A DNA stretch of 20,777 nt from JAAFIM01 sp964467315 (GTDB lineage Bacteria > Bacteroidota > Bacteroidia > Chitinophagales > Saprospiraceae): positions 1 through 20,777 of the forward strand of contig CAYXSA010000071.1 in assembly GCA_964467315.1 (NCBI GenBank), read 5' to 3'. Below the pieces are notes generated by a model. That model was given only the letters and a program-made list of their open reading frames with translations. It was not told the origin of the DNA and searched no databases. The translations under genes were made by a program, and so were the position numbers. This document shows, piece after piece, positions 1 to 7,159 of the stretch (positions are counted from its first letter, which is position 1; each line of letters begins with the position of its first letter).

Positions 1-71
1 GCTGGCTATCAATTTTAAAAAAAATTCCTTAATTTAATTTTGTCCAAGTACTTACCGAAAAAAAATTACGC

Positions 72-704
72 TTGAGGGCTTATCAAAAATATAATATTAA
101 TCCTTCTTCGCCAGTAACTTTTTCTTGTGATGCTTCTGCCGATTTGGAGTTAGCCACTATTTTCGGGGATAAGCATTGGCGGGCTTATTTTTCGGGTCAA
201 GACGAATACTTATCGCTGTTTCCGCAAATAGTAGGCGAAAAATTGGTAATTTCTGCCCATATACAAATTAAATCCAGCCCCTATACCAAAATAGATGATT
301 GTTCCGATAACCCAGAAATTTCTTTTTTTGTGTGTTGTCTTGGGCATGCTAATAGCAATGTTGTGTATTATGCGACTCATACAGGAGAACACATACTTTT
401 AAGTATCGGGCAATCCGACAAATCAAAAGTTCGTCACTTTCTATTGAAACCTTACAGCGAAGTACAGCTAAAAGGTTTTGAATTATTGGCTTCAGGAGAA
501 CATTTGCCTATTGTTTTTGAGGCGTATACGGACACCCTTTTTCTTGAAGGCTGCGATTTGCGTACCCGCGTTGATAGCGTGAGCAAGTGCGAACGTAATC
601 CACAAAGGGACAAAGAACTGGAGCGTCTGCGCGTTTTATGTTTGGGGCACATTGAACGTCTGAAAAAGCAGGAATACAGATACAAGGTATCTTCGTCCTT
701 TTAG
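72..704 (+). CDS. hypothetical protein, 210 aa, unrecognised
   Basis: I do not recognise this protein. The reading frame is open from about 33 and the first usual start is TTG at 72. No in-frame ATG exists in the whole frame, so the start is uncertain and the gene may have lost its 5' end. The product is mixed polar and hydrophobic with no signal peptide or membrane segment. It carries several cysteines in the middle (SFFVCCLGHAN) and a charged, probably helical C-terminus rich in Arg, Lys and Glu (about residues 165-205). By eye the gene is more AT-rich than the next two genes. It ends about 27 bases before hairpin C of repeat R1, which has a strong T-tract on this strand and probably terminates it. 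It could be real or a decayed remnant; the frame's length and the terminator favour a real gene. Confidence 0.55.
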   Translation: MRAYQKYNINPSSPVTFSCDASADLELATIFGDKHWRAYFSGQDEYLSLFPQIVGEKLVISAHIQIKSSPYTKIDDCSDNPEISFFVCCLGHANSNVVYYATHTGEHILLSIGQSDKSKVRHFLLKPYSEVQLKGFELLASGEHLPIVFEAYTDTLFLEGCDLRTRVDSVSKCERNPQRDKELERLRVLCLGHIERLKKQEYRYKVSSSF

Positions 705-730
705 ATTTTTAGCTTCAATTGCCCCCACCG

Positions 731-765
731 CCCCGCCCGCTCTTTGCGGGCGGGGATTTTTTTTT
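731..765 (+). terminator. rho-independent terminator of the first gene, formed by hairpin C of R1
   Basis: A 10-bp GC stem (731-755) is followed on the plus strand by ATTTTTTTTT (756-765), 27 bases after the stop codon at 704. This is the classic intrinsic terminator layout, and here it is part of the R repeat. Confidence 0.8.
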
Positions 766-847
766 GCGTGAGGGATATGCAGAGCCGTAGCGTGCTACGG
801 CTCAAATAGCCCGACCGCAGCCCCTTTTTAGGGCTGCGGGCACGCCC
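731..847 (-). repeat. R1, modular three-hairpin intergenic repeat (type B1)
   Basis: Read on the minus strand this copy runs GGGCGTGCC, hairpin A (CGCAGCCC/GGGCTGCG), GGTCGGGCTAT, hairpin B, TATCCCTCACGC, then hairpin C. Hairpin B at 782-803 has arms GAGCCGTAGC/GCTACGGCTC around a two-base centre. Hairpin C at 731-755 has arms CCCCGCCCGC/GCGGGCGGGG. The same plan recurs nine more times in the window. It lies between the first gene and the AAA+ gene. Confidence 0.93.
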
Positions 848-859
848 AAAAACTCCAGC

Positions 860-887
860 TTTGAATAAGGGAAAAAAGCTATCTTTG
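860..887 (+). promoter_or_regulatory. Bacteroidota-type promoter of the AAA+ gene
   Basis: TTTG at 860-863 and TATCTTTG at 880-887 match the -33 and -7 consensus (TTTG / TAnnTTTG) with a 16-base spacer, slightly short. The predicted start of transcription near 894 lies upstream of ATG 925 but overlaps the TTG at 892. This supports 925 as the start codon. Confidence 0.6.
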
Positions 888-924
888 CGCATTGTTCTAC
901 TTTTGCCTGAATGCGAGAAGCGAA

Positions 925-3189
925 ATGCGCAACCTAATCTATCCGATTCTTTATTTTGAATTGTCGCCCGAAGTGGTCTGGGGCACGCTCATCGGCACGA
1001 ATTACCAAGTCGTAGAAGCCGACATTCGCAGCCTGAAAAGCAACCTCAAAGACTACTTATTTAAGCAGTATAAAAAGCTGGACGAGTACCCAGAGGCGCG
1101 TTTTGCCAACTACAAACTAAAGGTTTTCGACATAAAAATACGCCCTACTTACAAGAGTAATGGGCGTTCTTTCCCCAGCGAGCAGGTGCATAAAGTGCCT
1201 GTTATCGGCATTTATGGGCAGACGGAGGACGAGTACTATGAGTGCTATCTGCCGACTTTGGGCGTGCATTTTGTGTACCACGATAGCAAGCTACTTTCTA
1301 CGCTGGTCAATAACTTCGCTACGCACGCGCTGATGCAGGCGGAGCCGCAGTTGATTTTTGACCAAATGCAGTTGCCCGAAGCCAAAATCGAGGAAATCAC
1401 GATGCGGGTAAATGAGGAGCGCGATATGAATTTTTCCAACCACTGGAACAATGCGCAGCAGTACGAAAATCTTGAAACGATGGCGGAGCGTTTCCCTTAC
1501 ACGAAGGCGACGCGGCGCAATCTGGCGGCGTTCCCCGATGTGGCTTGGGAGATGGAGGGCTATGTAGAAACGGTGATAGAAAAAATCACGGCGACCAACT
1601 CCAACGTGATTATCGTAGGCAAGAGCGGCGTAGGCAAAAGCGCGGTTTTGCGGCAGGCTATCAAAAAAATAACTGCCAAAAAAAGCGGTCGAAGCCTGAC
1701 TTTCTGGCAGCTTATGACGCAACGCATCACCGCAAATGCGCGCTACTTGGGCGAGTGGCAAGAGAATGTAGAAAATCTAATTTATGAGCTGGAGCTCGCC
1801 GAAGGCGTGTTGTGGGTTATCGATATGTCGCAGCTCCTGCTCACGGGTGGCGAGGGCGCAGAAGACAGCATCGCGGCGTTTGTGATACCCTTTTTGCAGG
1901 AAGGAAAACTGCAGATAGTCGGCGAGGCTACGCCCGAACAGCTGGAAGGAATGCGGCGTATGCTGCCTGGTTTTGTGGAAAACTTCCAAATCATAGAAAT
2001 AGAAGAATTGGCAGAAAATCGGGTTTTCAGCATCTTGCGACAGTTTGCCGACTACTCCGCCGCCAATCTCAAAACGAGCATAGAGCAAAGCGCCTTAGAA
2101 ACCGCCTACAGGCTGCTCATGCGCTATTATCCCTATGAGTCCTTTCCTGGCAAGGCGATGAAATTCCTAAGCCAATGCCTGAGCCATGCGCAAAATCATC
2201 AAATCGCCAATATAAACAATGAAACGGTTTTTGATGTTTTCGTGCAGCAGACGGGTATGCCGCAGATGTTTTTGCGCGATGATTTGCGCTTAGATAGCGA
2301 AGAACTTACACAGTTTTTCCAAAAGCAAATCATCGGGCAAGATGCGGCGATACAGACGCTTTGCAATGTGGTCAAAATCTTCAAAACGGGCTTAAACAAT
2401 CCACATAAGCCGATAAGCACGCTATTGCTGGCGGGTCCGACGGGGGTAGGAAAGACGGCAGCCACGAAGGCGCTGGCAGATTATTTTTTCGGCAAGGGAC
2501 AAAAGCGCTCGCCGCTCATTCGCTTGGATATGAGCGAATTTCAGCACGCGGGGCACTTGGCGAAATTCATCGGCTCTGGCGGCGAAGTTGGCAAGCTGGT
2601 GCAGGAAATCCGCGAACGTCCCTTTGCGGTGGTGCTGCTCGACGAAATCGAAAAAGCCGACCCCGCTATATTCGACGCGCTGCTAACAGTACTCGACGAA
2701 GGCAGATTGGTGGATGCTTACGGGCGAGCTACCAATTTTTGCAATACGATAATCATAATGACTTCCAATTTGGGCGCATCAAACAGGGCTTCCATCGGTT
2801 TCGGTGGTGGAGCAGCACCCAATTATGAGTCGGCAATAGCGCAGTTTTTCCGCCCAGAGTTTGTAAACCGCATCGACCATATCGTTGCCTTTCAGCCGCT
2901 CGGTAAAAACGAAATACTGCGCATCACAGAAAAAGAGCTTAGAGATTTGTGCGAGCGCGAAGGGGTAGAAAAACGCGGCATCAAGCTCATCTTCAGCCTT
3001 GACCTCAAAGAACAAATTGCCTCCATCGGTTTCGATGAACGCTATGGCGCTCGTCCCCTGCAGCGGGCTATCGAGCAACTAATTACTGCGCCTTTAGCAA
3101 AATGGCTACTGGAGCACCCGACCGTACATAATCGCTCCCTGCTGCTCGACTGGGAAGAAGGGGCGGTGGATATTACCCTACAGAAATAA
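925..3189 (+). CDS. ClpB/ClpC-like double AAA+ ATPase with a degenerate first domain
   Basis: This 754-aa protein is related to the Clp/Hsp100 unfoldases, cytosolic hexamers that thread proteins with ATP energy. Residues 1-215 form an N-terminal region unlike the ClpN repeat. AAA domain 1 has Walker A GKSGVGKS (232-239), an ARYLGEW pore-loop-like motif (272-278), and a Walker B that reads VLWVIDM, so the catalytic Glu is replaced by Met301. The usual arginine-finger segment (ERRFQ in ClpB) reads VENFQ. No M-domain is visible. Domain 2 looks intact: Walker A GPTGVGKT (504-511), Walker B VVLLDE (569-574), an RPEFVNRID arginine finger and a GARPLQR sensor 2. The pore-2 loop lacks the usual GYVG and reads GSGGEVGKL. 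I chose ATG 925 because the upstream TTG 892 overlaps the predicted transcription start. The partner substrate is unknown. It is not a normal clpB and could be a specialised system's motor, but no such system is adjacent. Confidence 0.85.
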   Translation: MRNLIYPILYFELSPEVVWGTLIGTNYQVVEADIRSLKSNLKDYLFKQYKKLDEYPEARFANYKLKVFDIKIRPTYKSNGRSFPSEQVHKVPVIGIYGQTEDEYYECYLPTLGVHFVYHDSKLLSTLVNNFATHALMQAEPQLIFDQMQLPEAKIEEITMRVNEERDMNFSNHWNNAQQYENLETMAERFPYTKATRRNLAAFPDVAWEMEGYVETVIEKITATNSNVIIVGKSGVGKSAVLRQAIKKITAKKSGRSLTFWQLMTQRITANARYLGEWQENVENLIYELELAEGVLWVIDMSQLLLTGGEGAEDSIAAFVIPFLQEGKLQIVGEATPEQLEGMRRMLPGFVENFQIIEIEELAENRVFSILRQFADYSAANLKTSIEQSALETAYRLLMRYYPYESFPGKAMKFLSQCLSHAQNHQIANINNETVFDVFVQQTGMPQMFLRDDLRLDSEELTQFFQKQIIGQDAAIQTLCNVVKIFKTGLNNPHKPISTLLLAGPTGVGKTAATKALADYFFGKGQKRSPLIRLDMSEFQHAGHLAKFIGSGGEVGKLVQEIRERPFAVVLLDEIEKADPAIFDALLTVLDEGRLVDAYGRATNFCNTIIIMTSNLGASNRASIGFGGGAAPNYESAIAQFFRPEFVNRIDHIVAFQPLGKNEILRITEKELRDLCEREGVEKRGIKLIFSLDLKEQIASIGFDERYGARPLQRAIEQLITAPLAKWLLEHPTVHNRSLLLDWEEGAVDITLQK

Positions 3190-3208
3190 CGCAAATAACA
3201 TAAGTCTT

Positions 3209-3248
3209 TTTTTAGCACACAGATTTTCATATATCTGTGTGCTAAAAA
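3209..3248. promoter_or_regulatory. 16-bp perfect inverted repeat between AAA+ and haem lyase genes
   Basis: The arms TTTTTAGCACACAGAT (3209-3224) and its exact complement (3233-3248) enclose an 8-base loop. It starts 20 bases after the AAA+ stop and ends 16 bases before the haem lyase ATG. The stem is flanked by T on the left and A on the right, so it could act as an attenuating hairpin or a protein-binding operator. As an intrinsic terminator it would be unusual, because the T run lies upstream on the plus strand. Confidence 0.75.
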
Positions 3249-3264
3249 TGAATATATCTCAACA

Positions 3265-5790
3265 ATGGAAGGCATAGAATACCTGGGGGAACGGCTTTGG
3301 GCTGGACAGCTGGGGCATGGATTAGTGATAGCGAGCGTGCTAATGGCGCTGGTTTCGATGATTGCCTATATCGCCGCTGGGCGCTTGCAAGGCAAATTGG
3401 GCAAAGAACAAGAGGCGGAAAGTTGGCGGCTTATGGGTCGGCTGGCTTATGGTCTGCATGGTATGAGCGTCGTGGCAGTTATCGTTTTGATTTTCCATAT
3501 GATGCTGGGGCGTTTTTACGAATACGAATACGTTTGGTCGCACGTTTCCGACGAATTGCCTTTTAAGTATACTTTTTCGGCTTTTTGGGAGGGGCAAGAA
3601 GGTAGTTTTTTACTTTGGTCGTTTTGGAATGTCGTGCTTGGGGGCTTGCTCATACGTTGGGCGGGCAAAGAATGGGAAGCGGGCATTATGCTCTGTTTTG
3701 CAATGGTGCAGGCGATCATGATGTCGATGCTTTTGGGCTTTTACATCACGGAAGCCGACGGGCGCATAGGCTCTAGTCCCTTTGTGCTGCTGCGCGAAAC
3801 CAATTTTGCGCCCATGTTTGCGCGGGCTGACTACATCACCCTACTCGAAGGCAAGGGCTTAAATCCGCTTTTGCAAAACTATTGGATGACCATACACCCG
3901 CCGACGCTCTTTTTGGGTTTCGCCTCTACGCTGGTGCCCTTCGGTTTCGCGGTGGCGGCTCTTTGGAATGGGCAGCATAAAGAAGCCATTGCGCGGGCGA
4001 TGCCTTGGGCGCTGTTTTCGGCGGCTGTCTTGGGCACGGGGATTTTCATGGGCGGCGTATGGGCTTACGAAGCCTTGAGTTTTGGGGGTTATTGGGCATG
4101 GGATCCCGTAGAAAACGCCTCTTTAGTGCCTTGGATAACCTTGCTTGCGGGTATACATACCGCCCTTATCGCTCGCAGTACGGGGCGTTCTGTGCGGAGT
4201 ACCTACCTGTTTTGGTTGATGACCTTTTTCCTTATCGTTTATTCGACCTTCCTCACCCGCAGCGGTATACTTGGCGAAACTTCCGTGCACTCCTTTACCG
4301 AAATGGGCTTGGAGTGGCAACTCGTTATTTTCATGGGCGCTGTGGTGCTTTTGGGGGGCGGTTTTTACGTTTGGGGCGCGCGCGCCATTCCCAAAGTCGA
4401 GGCAGAAGAAAGCGCCTATTCCCGCGAATTTTGGGTTTTCATCGGCTCTTTGGTGCTGCTGTTTTCGGCGGCGCTCATCACGTTTACGACCTCCATACCC
4501 GTTTGGAATGCTATCTGGGCAGGCATCGGCGGTACGGGCAACCTTGCCCCGCCTACCGATGTCGTCGAACACCACAACCGCTATCAACTTTGGGTTGGTG
4601 TGTTGGTTGCTGTACTTTCGTCGGTAGCGCAATTTACGCGCTATCGCGCTACGAGTATGAGCGGCGAATACGGGCGTTTCGTCGCCAAACATCTACTCCT
4701 TACGCTGGCGGCTACTGTGGCGCTTACCCTGCCTTTTATGTGGTTGAGCGGCATTTTAGCTTGGCAGTATTGGCTGCTGGTTGGCACGGGCATTTATGCC
4801 GTGCTTGCCAATACGGACTATCTTATCAGCGTGCTACGCGGCAAATTATCCGTATCGGGTAGCGCCGTTTCGCATATCGGTTTCGGCTTTCTGATGGTCG
4901 GTGCAGTCTGGTCGGGGGCGCTCAAAGACCCGATTTCGGAAGGTTTTACCTCCGTAGAAGATGCACTCGGCGACCTTAACAAACAAACCAATAAAAGCGT
5001 CTTGCTCGTAAAAGGGCGCACCGAAAAAATACAAGGCGGCTACGAGGTAACTTATGCCAGCGATAGCGTCGTAGAAAATACGGTCGTTTATACGCTGCAA
5101 TTCGTGCGCCGCGATAGTACAGGCAAAATTTTGGAAGAGTTTTCCACTACGCCCAACGTCTTGCGCACCAAGCAAAAGGATGGCACTTACAAATTCGCTG
5201 CCGCCAATCCCTCTACCCAAACCTTCCTTTCCCGCGACGTTTTTACGCTCGCCGTGCCCAACTGGGCATTTCAAGAGGATAAAGAAAAAGAAAAAACCGA
5301 CTCCGCAGGCACTTGGAAAACGCATAAAGTTTCACGCGGCGATACGATTTATACCAGCAATAACTATTTGATTTTCAAAGATTTCGACCGTGCGCCTACG
5401 CACAAAGATTACAGCGCTATAGAGGGCGACATTGCCGTTGGTGCTATCGTAGAGGTGCACAACATTGAGGGGCGTGCGCCTGTGCAGTTGCGCCCGATTT
5501 TCTTCATTCGCGGCACTTCTTCGTTTGATATACCCGACGGCAGCGAAGAATTGGGCTTGATGCTGCGCCTTTCGCGCATACTCCCCGCAGAGGACAAAAT
5601 ACAGATAGAAGTCCGCGACGACAAGCCACGTCCGCCCTACGTCGTCATGCAGGCGCTCGTTTTTCCGCTCATCAATTTCGTTTGGCTCGGCTGCATTATG
5701 ATGATGCTGGGGCTGGCGATGGCGATGGTGCAACGCCGCCACAGCGCCGCCGCTTCTGCCGAAACACCTAAAATCGAAACGGAAAGCTAA
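3265..5790 (+). CDS. ccmF: cytochrome c haem lyase, CcmF/CcsA family
   Basis: This 841-aa polytopic membrane protein belongs to the haem-handling family that attaches haem to apocytochrome c at the outer face of the inner membrane. The WWD domain is clear at residues 266-290 (FGGYWAWDPVENASLVPW core). Candidate haem-ligand histidines are H211 (in TIHPPTLFLGF), H298 (LLAGIHTA), H342 (SVHSFTEMG) and one in AVSHIGFGF near residue 537. These match the flanking and buried haem histidines known in CcmF. A large soluble segment follows at about residues 560-795, then a last membrane helix and a short tail rich in Ala, Glu and Lys. The length is longer than the roughly 650 aa of E. coli CcmF. No other ccm genes are nearby. 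The last 45 bases of the gene recur at 6934-6978. Confidence 0.93.
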   Translation: MEGIEYLGERLWAGQLGHGLVIASVLMALVSMIAYIAAGRLQGKLGKEQEAESWRLMGRLAYGLHGMSVVAVIVLIFHMMLGRFYEYEYVWSHVSDELPFKYTFSAFWEGQEGSFLLWSFWNVVLGGLLIRWAGKEWEAGIMLCFAMVQAIMMSMLLGFYITEADGRIGSSPFVLLRETNFAPMFARADYITLLEGKGLNPLLQNYWMTIHPPTLFLGFASTLVPFGFAVAALWNGQHKEAIARAMPWALFSAAVLGTGIFMGGVWAYEALSFGGYWAWDPVENASLVPWITLLAGIHTALIARSTGRSVRSTYLFWLMTFFLIVYSTFLTRSGILGETSVHSFTEMGLEWQLVIFMGAVVLLGGGFYVWGARAIPKVEAEESAYSREFWVFIGSLVLLFSAALITFTTSIPVWNAIWAGIGGTGNLAPPTDVVEHHNRYQLWVGVLVAVLSSVAQFTRYRATSMSGEYGRFVAKHLLLTLAATVALTLPFMWLSGILAWQYWLLVGTGIYAVLANTDYLISVLRGKLSVSGSAVSHIGFGFLMVGAVWSGALKDPISEGFTSVEDALGDLNKQTNKSVLLVKGRTEKIQGGYEVTYASDSVVENTVVYTLQFVRRDSTGKILEEFSTTPNVLRTKQKDGTYKFAAANPSTQTFLSRDVFTLAVPNWAFQEDKEKEKTDSAGTWKTHKVSRGDTIYTSNNYLIFKDFDRAPTHKDYSAIEGDIAVGAIVEVHNIEGRAPVQLRPIFFIRGTSSFDIPDGSEELGLMLRLSRILPAEDKIQIEVRDDKPRPPYVVMQALVFPLINFVWLGCIMMMLGLAMAMVQRRHSAAASAETPKIETES
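5746..5790 (+). repeat. 3' end of haem lyase gene, copy 1 of a duplicated 45-mer
   Basis: These 45 bases encode the last 14 residues and the stop codon of the haem lyase. They match 6934-6978 at 44 of 45 positions (a C/T difference at base 15). Both copies are followed by an 18-base spacer of equal length and then by an R repeat. Confidence 0.95.
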
Positions 5791-5808
5791 AAGTTAAAGC
5801 TATTTTTT

Positions 5809-5923
5809 GGGCGTGCCCGCCTGCCTGAAAAGGGCAGGCGGTCGGGCTATGTGGGGCGTATAAATATACGCCCCTACTATCCCTCACGCAAAAAAAATCC
5901 CCGCGCCCAAAGGAGGCGCGGGG
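5809..5923 (+). repeat. R2, modular three-hairpin intergenic repeat
   Basis: On the plus strand this copy has GGGCGTGCC, hairpin A (CCGCCTGCC/GGCAGGCGG), GTCGGGCTAT, hairpin B at 5853-5874 (GGGGCGTATA/TATACGCCCC), CTACTATCCCTCACGC and hairpin C at 5899-5923 (CCCCGCGCC/GGCGCGGGG). It lies between convergent genes (haem lyase and T9SS cargo). Its last 51 bases appear identical to those of R3. Confidence 0.93.
5890..5923 (-). terminator. rho-independent terminator of the T9SS cargo gene, hairpin C of R2
   Basis: On the minus strand the 9-bp GC stem (5923-5899) is followed by ATTTTTTTT. It begins 11 bases after the stop codon of the 5934-6806 gene. Confidence 0.8.
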
Positions 5924-5933
5924 CATTTCTGGG

Positions 5934-6806
5934 TTATTCTTGCCTTATCAGTTTTTGACTCAATGCAAGCTTTCCCTGCTGCCAAACCTGCAAAATATAC
6001 ACACCTTTAGGCAAGGAACTCAGAGGCAAACTATAATCCTCTGCAAGCTCTTTTTGCAAAATCAGCTGCCCTAAACTATTGTAAATCAATATATCATAAT
6101 CGCTTTGCTGGTTTATACCCTCGAAAAAAATACGGCTATTGCTGGGGTTGGGGTAAAAAGAGATAGGCGACGATGCGGGTGCAGTTCGCTGTATGGCAAT
6201 GGTTGTATCATTGCACATAGCGCAATTGTACCAAAGTTGACTATACGCTGCGCTATCATTTTCATGCAAGCATAGCAAATGATATCCTTGGTCAAGAATA
6301 ATCTCTTGCAATGGAGACAACAGACCCGTCGAAGCACCAACCCCTTCTATAATCCATGCTTGCACGTAGCCACCACTAAGATATATCTTTCGCCTATAAT
6401 TTCCGTGGCAGTCCTGCACTGAATCAATCTCTATCGCTACACAAGTATCTGGAGCTCCATACCACCCATTTACGGTATCCCCCAATTGTACATTAAAATC
6501 ATACAAAACCATTTCTTGGCTGCTATCGCGAGGGCAAAAGTATACAATCCTGTTGTCTTCCCGCATAGCCCCCATATAGCCACGATTTACATAATCATTT
6601 CTTCCTGCGCGTTCTATTATTGCTCTGTATGTTATGCCATTGATTATGGTATCGTAACTTGGCGTAAGTGTATAATGATAAGAAAAGCCCCGCCCTGAAC
6701 TAAGTTCATACCACCAAGCATTTTGCATGGGTATGGGGTAATAGGTTTGGGCTGTGCTTTGGTAGGCGGCACATAGGAAGATTGTAAAAAAGAGTAGATG
6801 TTTCAT
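5934..6806 (-). CDS. secreted protein with T9SS type A C-terminal sorting domain
   Basis: The 290-aa product has a signal peptide (MKHLLFFTIFLCAAYQSTAQ) and a C-terminal sorting domain of about 75 residues. That domain runs from the FYPNPSNSRIFFEG motif through IYNSLGQLI to LPKGVYILQV and a basic end, the usual signature of cargo exported by the type IX secretion system. The middle has WW, Tyr and Cys-rich stretches and a HGNY/GGYVQ region but no enzymatic motif I recognise. It is probably a surface-exposed or released protein. The frame extends to 6860, but the ATG at 6806 is the one that places the signal peptide at the N-terminus. By eye it is AT-rich compared with the haem lyase gene. It is bracketed by two copies of the haem lyase tail plus R repeat. 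Confidence 0.85.
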   Translation of the reverse strand: MKHLLFFTIFLCAAYQSTAQTYYPIPMQNAWWYELSSGRGFSYHYTLTPSYDTIINGITYRAIIERAGRNDYVNRGYMGAMREDNRIVYFCPRDSSQEMVLYDFNVQLGDTVNGWYGAPDTCVAIEIDSVQDCHGNYRRKIYLSGGYVQAWIIEGVGASTGLLSPLQEIILDQGYHLLCLHENDSAAYSQLWYNCAMCNDTTIAIQRTAPASSPISFYPNPSNSRIFFEGINQQSDYDILIYNSLGQLILQKELAEDYSLPLSSLPKGVYILQVWQQGKLALSQKLIRQE

Positions 6807-6933
6807 AAGCTGACCAGTAGAGTTGTAAAAAATAGGACTTAAAGATAAGCATAAAAGCATATAAGTTTATCATTACCTCTATTATAAAAAGTCGGATAGC
6901 TGAATTTCTATGCCCTTCCCTTTGGCATGAACT

Positions 6934-6978
6934 GCCGCCGCTTCTGCTGAAACACCTAAAATCGAAACGGAAAGCTAA
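6934..6978 (+). repeat. 3' end of haem lyase gene, copy 2 (detached fragment)
   Basis: This is a 44/45 match to 5746-5790, stop codon included, lying 1.19 kb downstream and detached from any reading frame of the haem lyase. It is followed by an 18-base spacer and R3. The non-coding stretch 6807-7159 holds the upstream region of the T9SS gene (6807-6933, no clear promoter; TATCTTTA on the minus strand near 6840-6847 is a weak -7 candidate), then this fragment, then R3. Confidence 0.95.
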
Positions 6979-6996
6979 TTTTCGGGGCTGTTTTTT

Positions 6997-7134
6997 GGGC
7001 GTGCCCGCAGCCCTAAAAAGGGGCTGCGGTCGGGCTATTCGGGGCGCACCACCATCGCCCAAATGGGCGAATGTTGATTCGCCCCTACTATCCCTCACGC
7101 AAAAAAAATCCCCGCGCCCAAAGGAGGCGCGGGG
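6997..7134 (+). repeat. R3, modular three-hairpin intergenic repeat (type B2)
   Basis: Its plan is GGGCGTGCC, hairpin A (CGCAGCCC/GGGCTGCG), GTCGGGCTAT, module B2 (7041-7085), CTACTATCCCTCACGC, hairpin C (7110-7134). Module B2 holds two mutually exclusive stems that share GGGCG at 7065-7069. It lies between the T9SS gene's start side and the end of the 7160-8176 gene. Confidence 0.93.
7101..7134 (-). terminator. rho-independent terminator of the 338-aa gene, hairpin C of R3
   Basis: On the minus strand CCCCGCGCC/GGCGCGGGG is followed by ATTTTTTTT, starting about 25 bases past the stop codon of the 7160-8176 gene. Confidence 0.78.
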
Positions 7135-7159
7135 CAGTACAGGTTATTTTGGCGATTAT

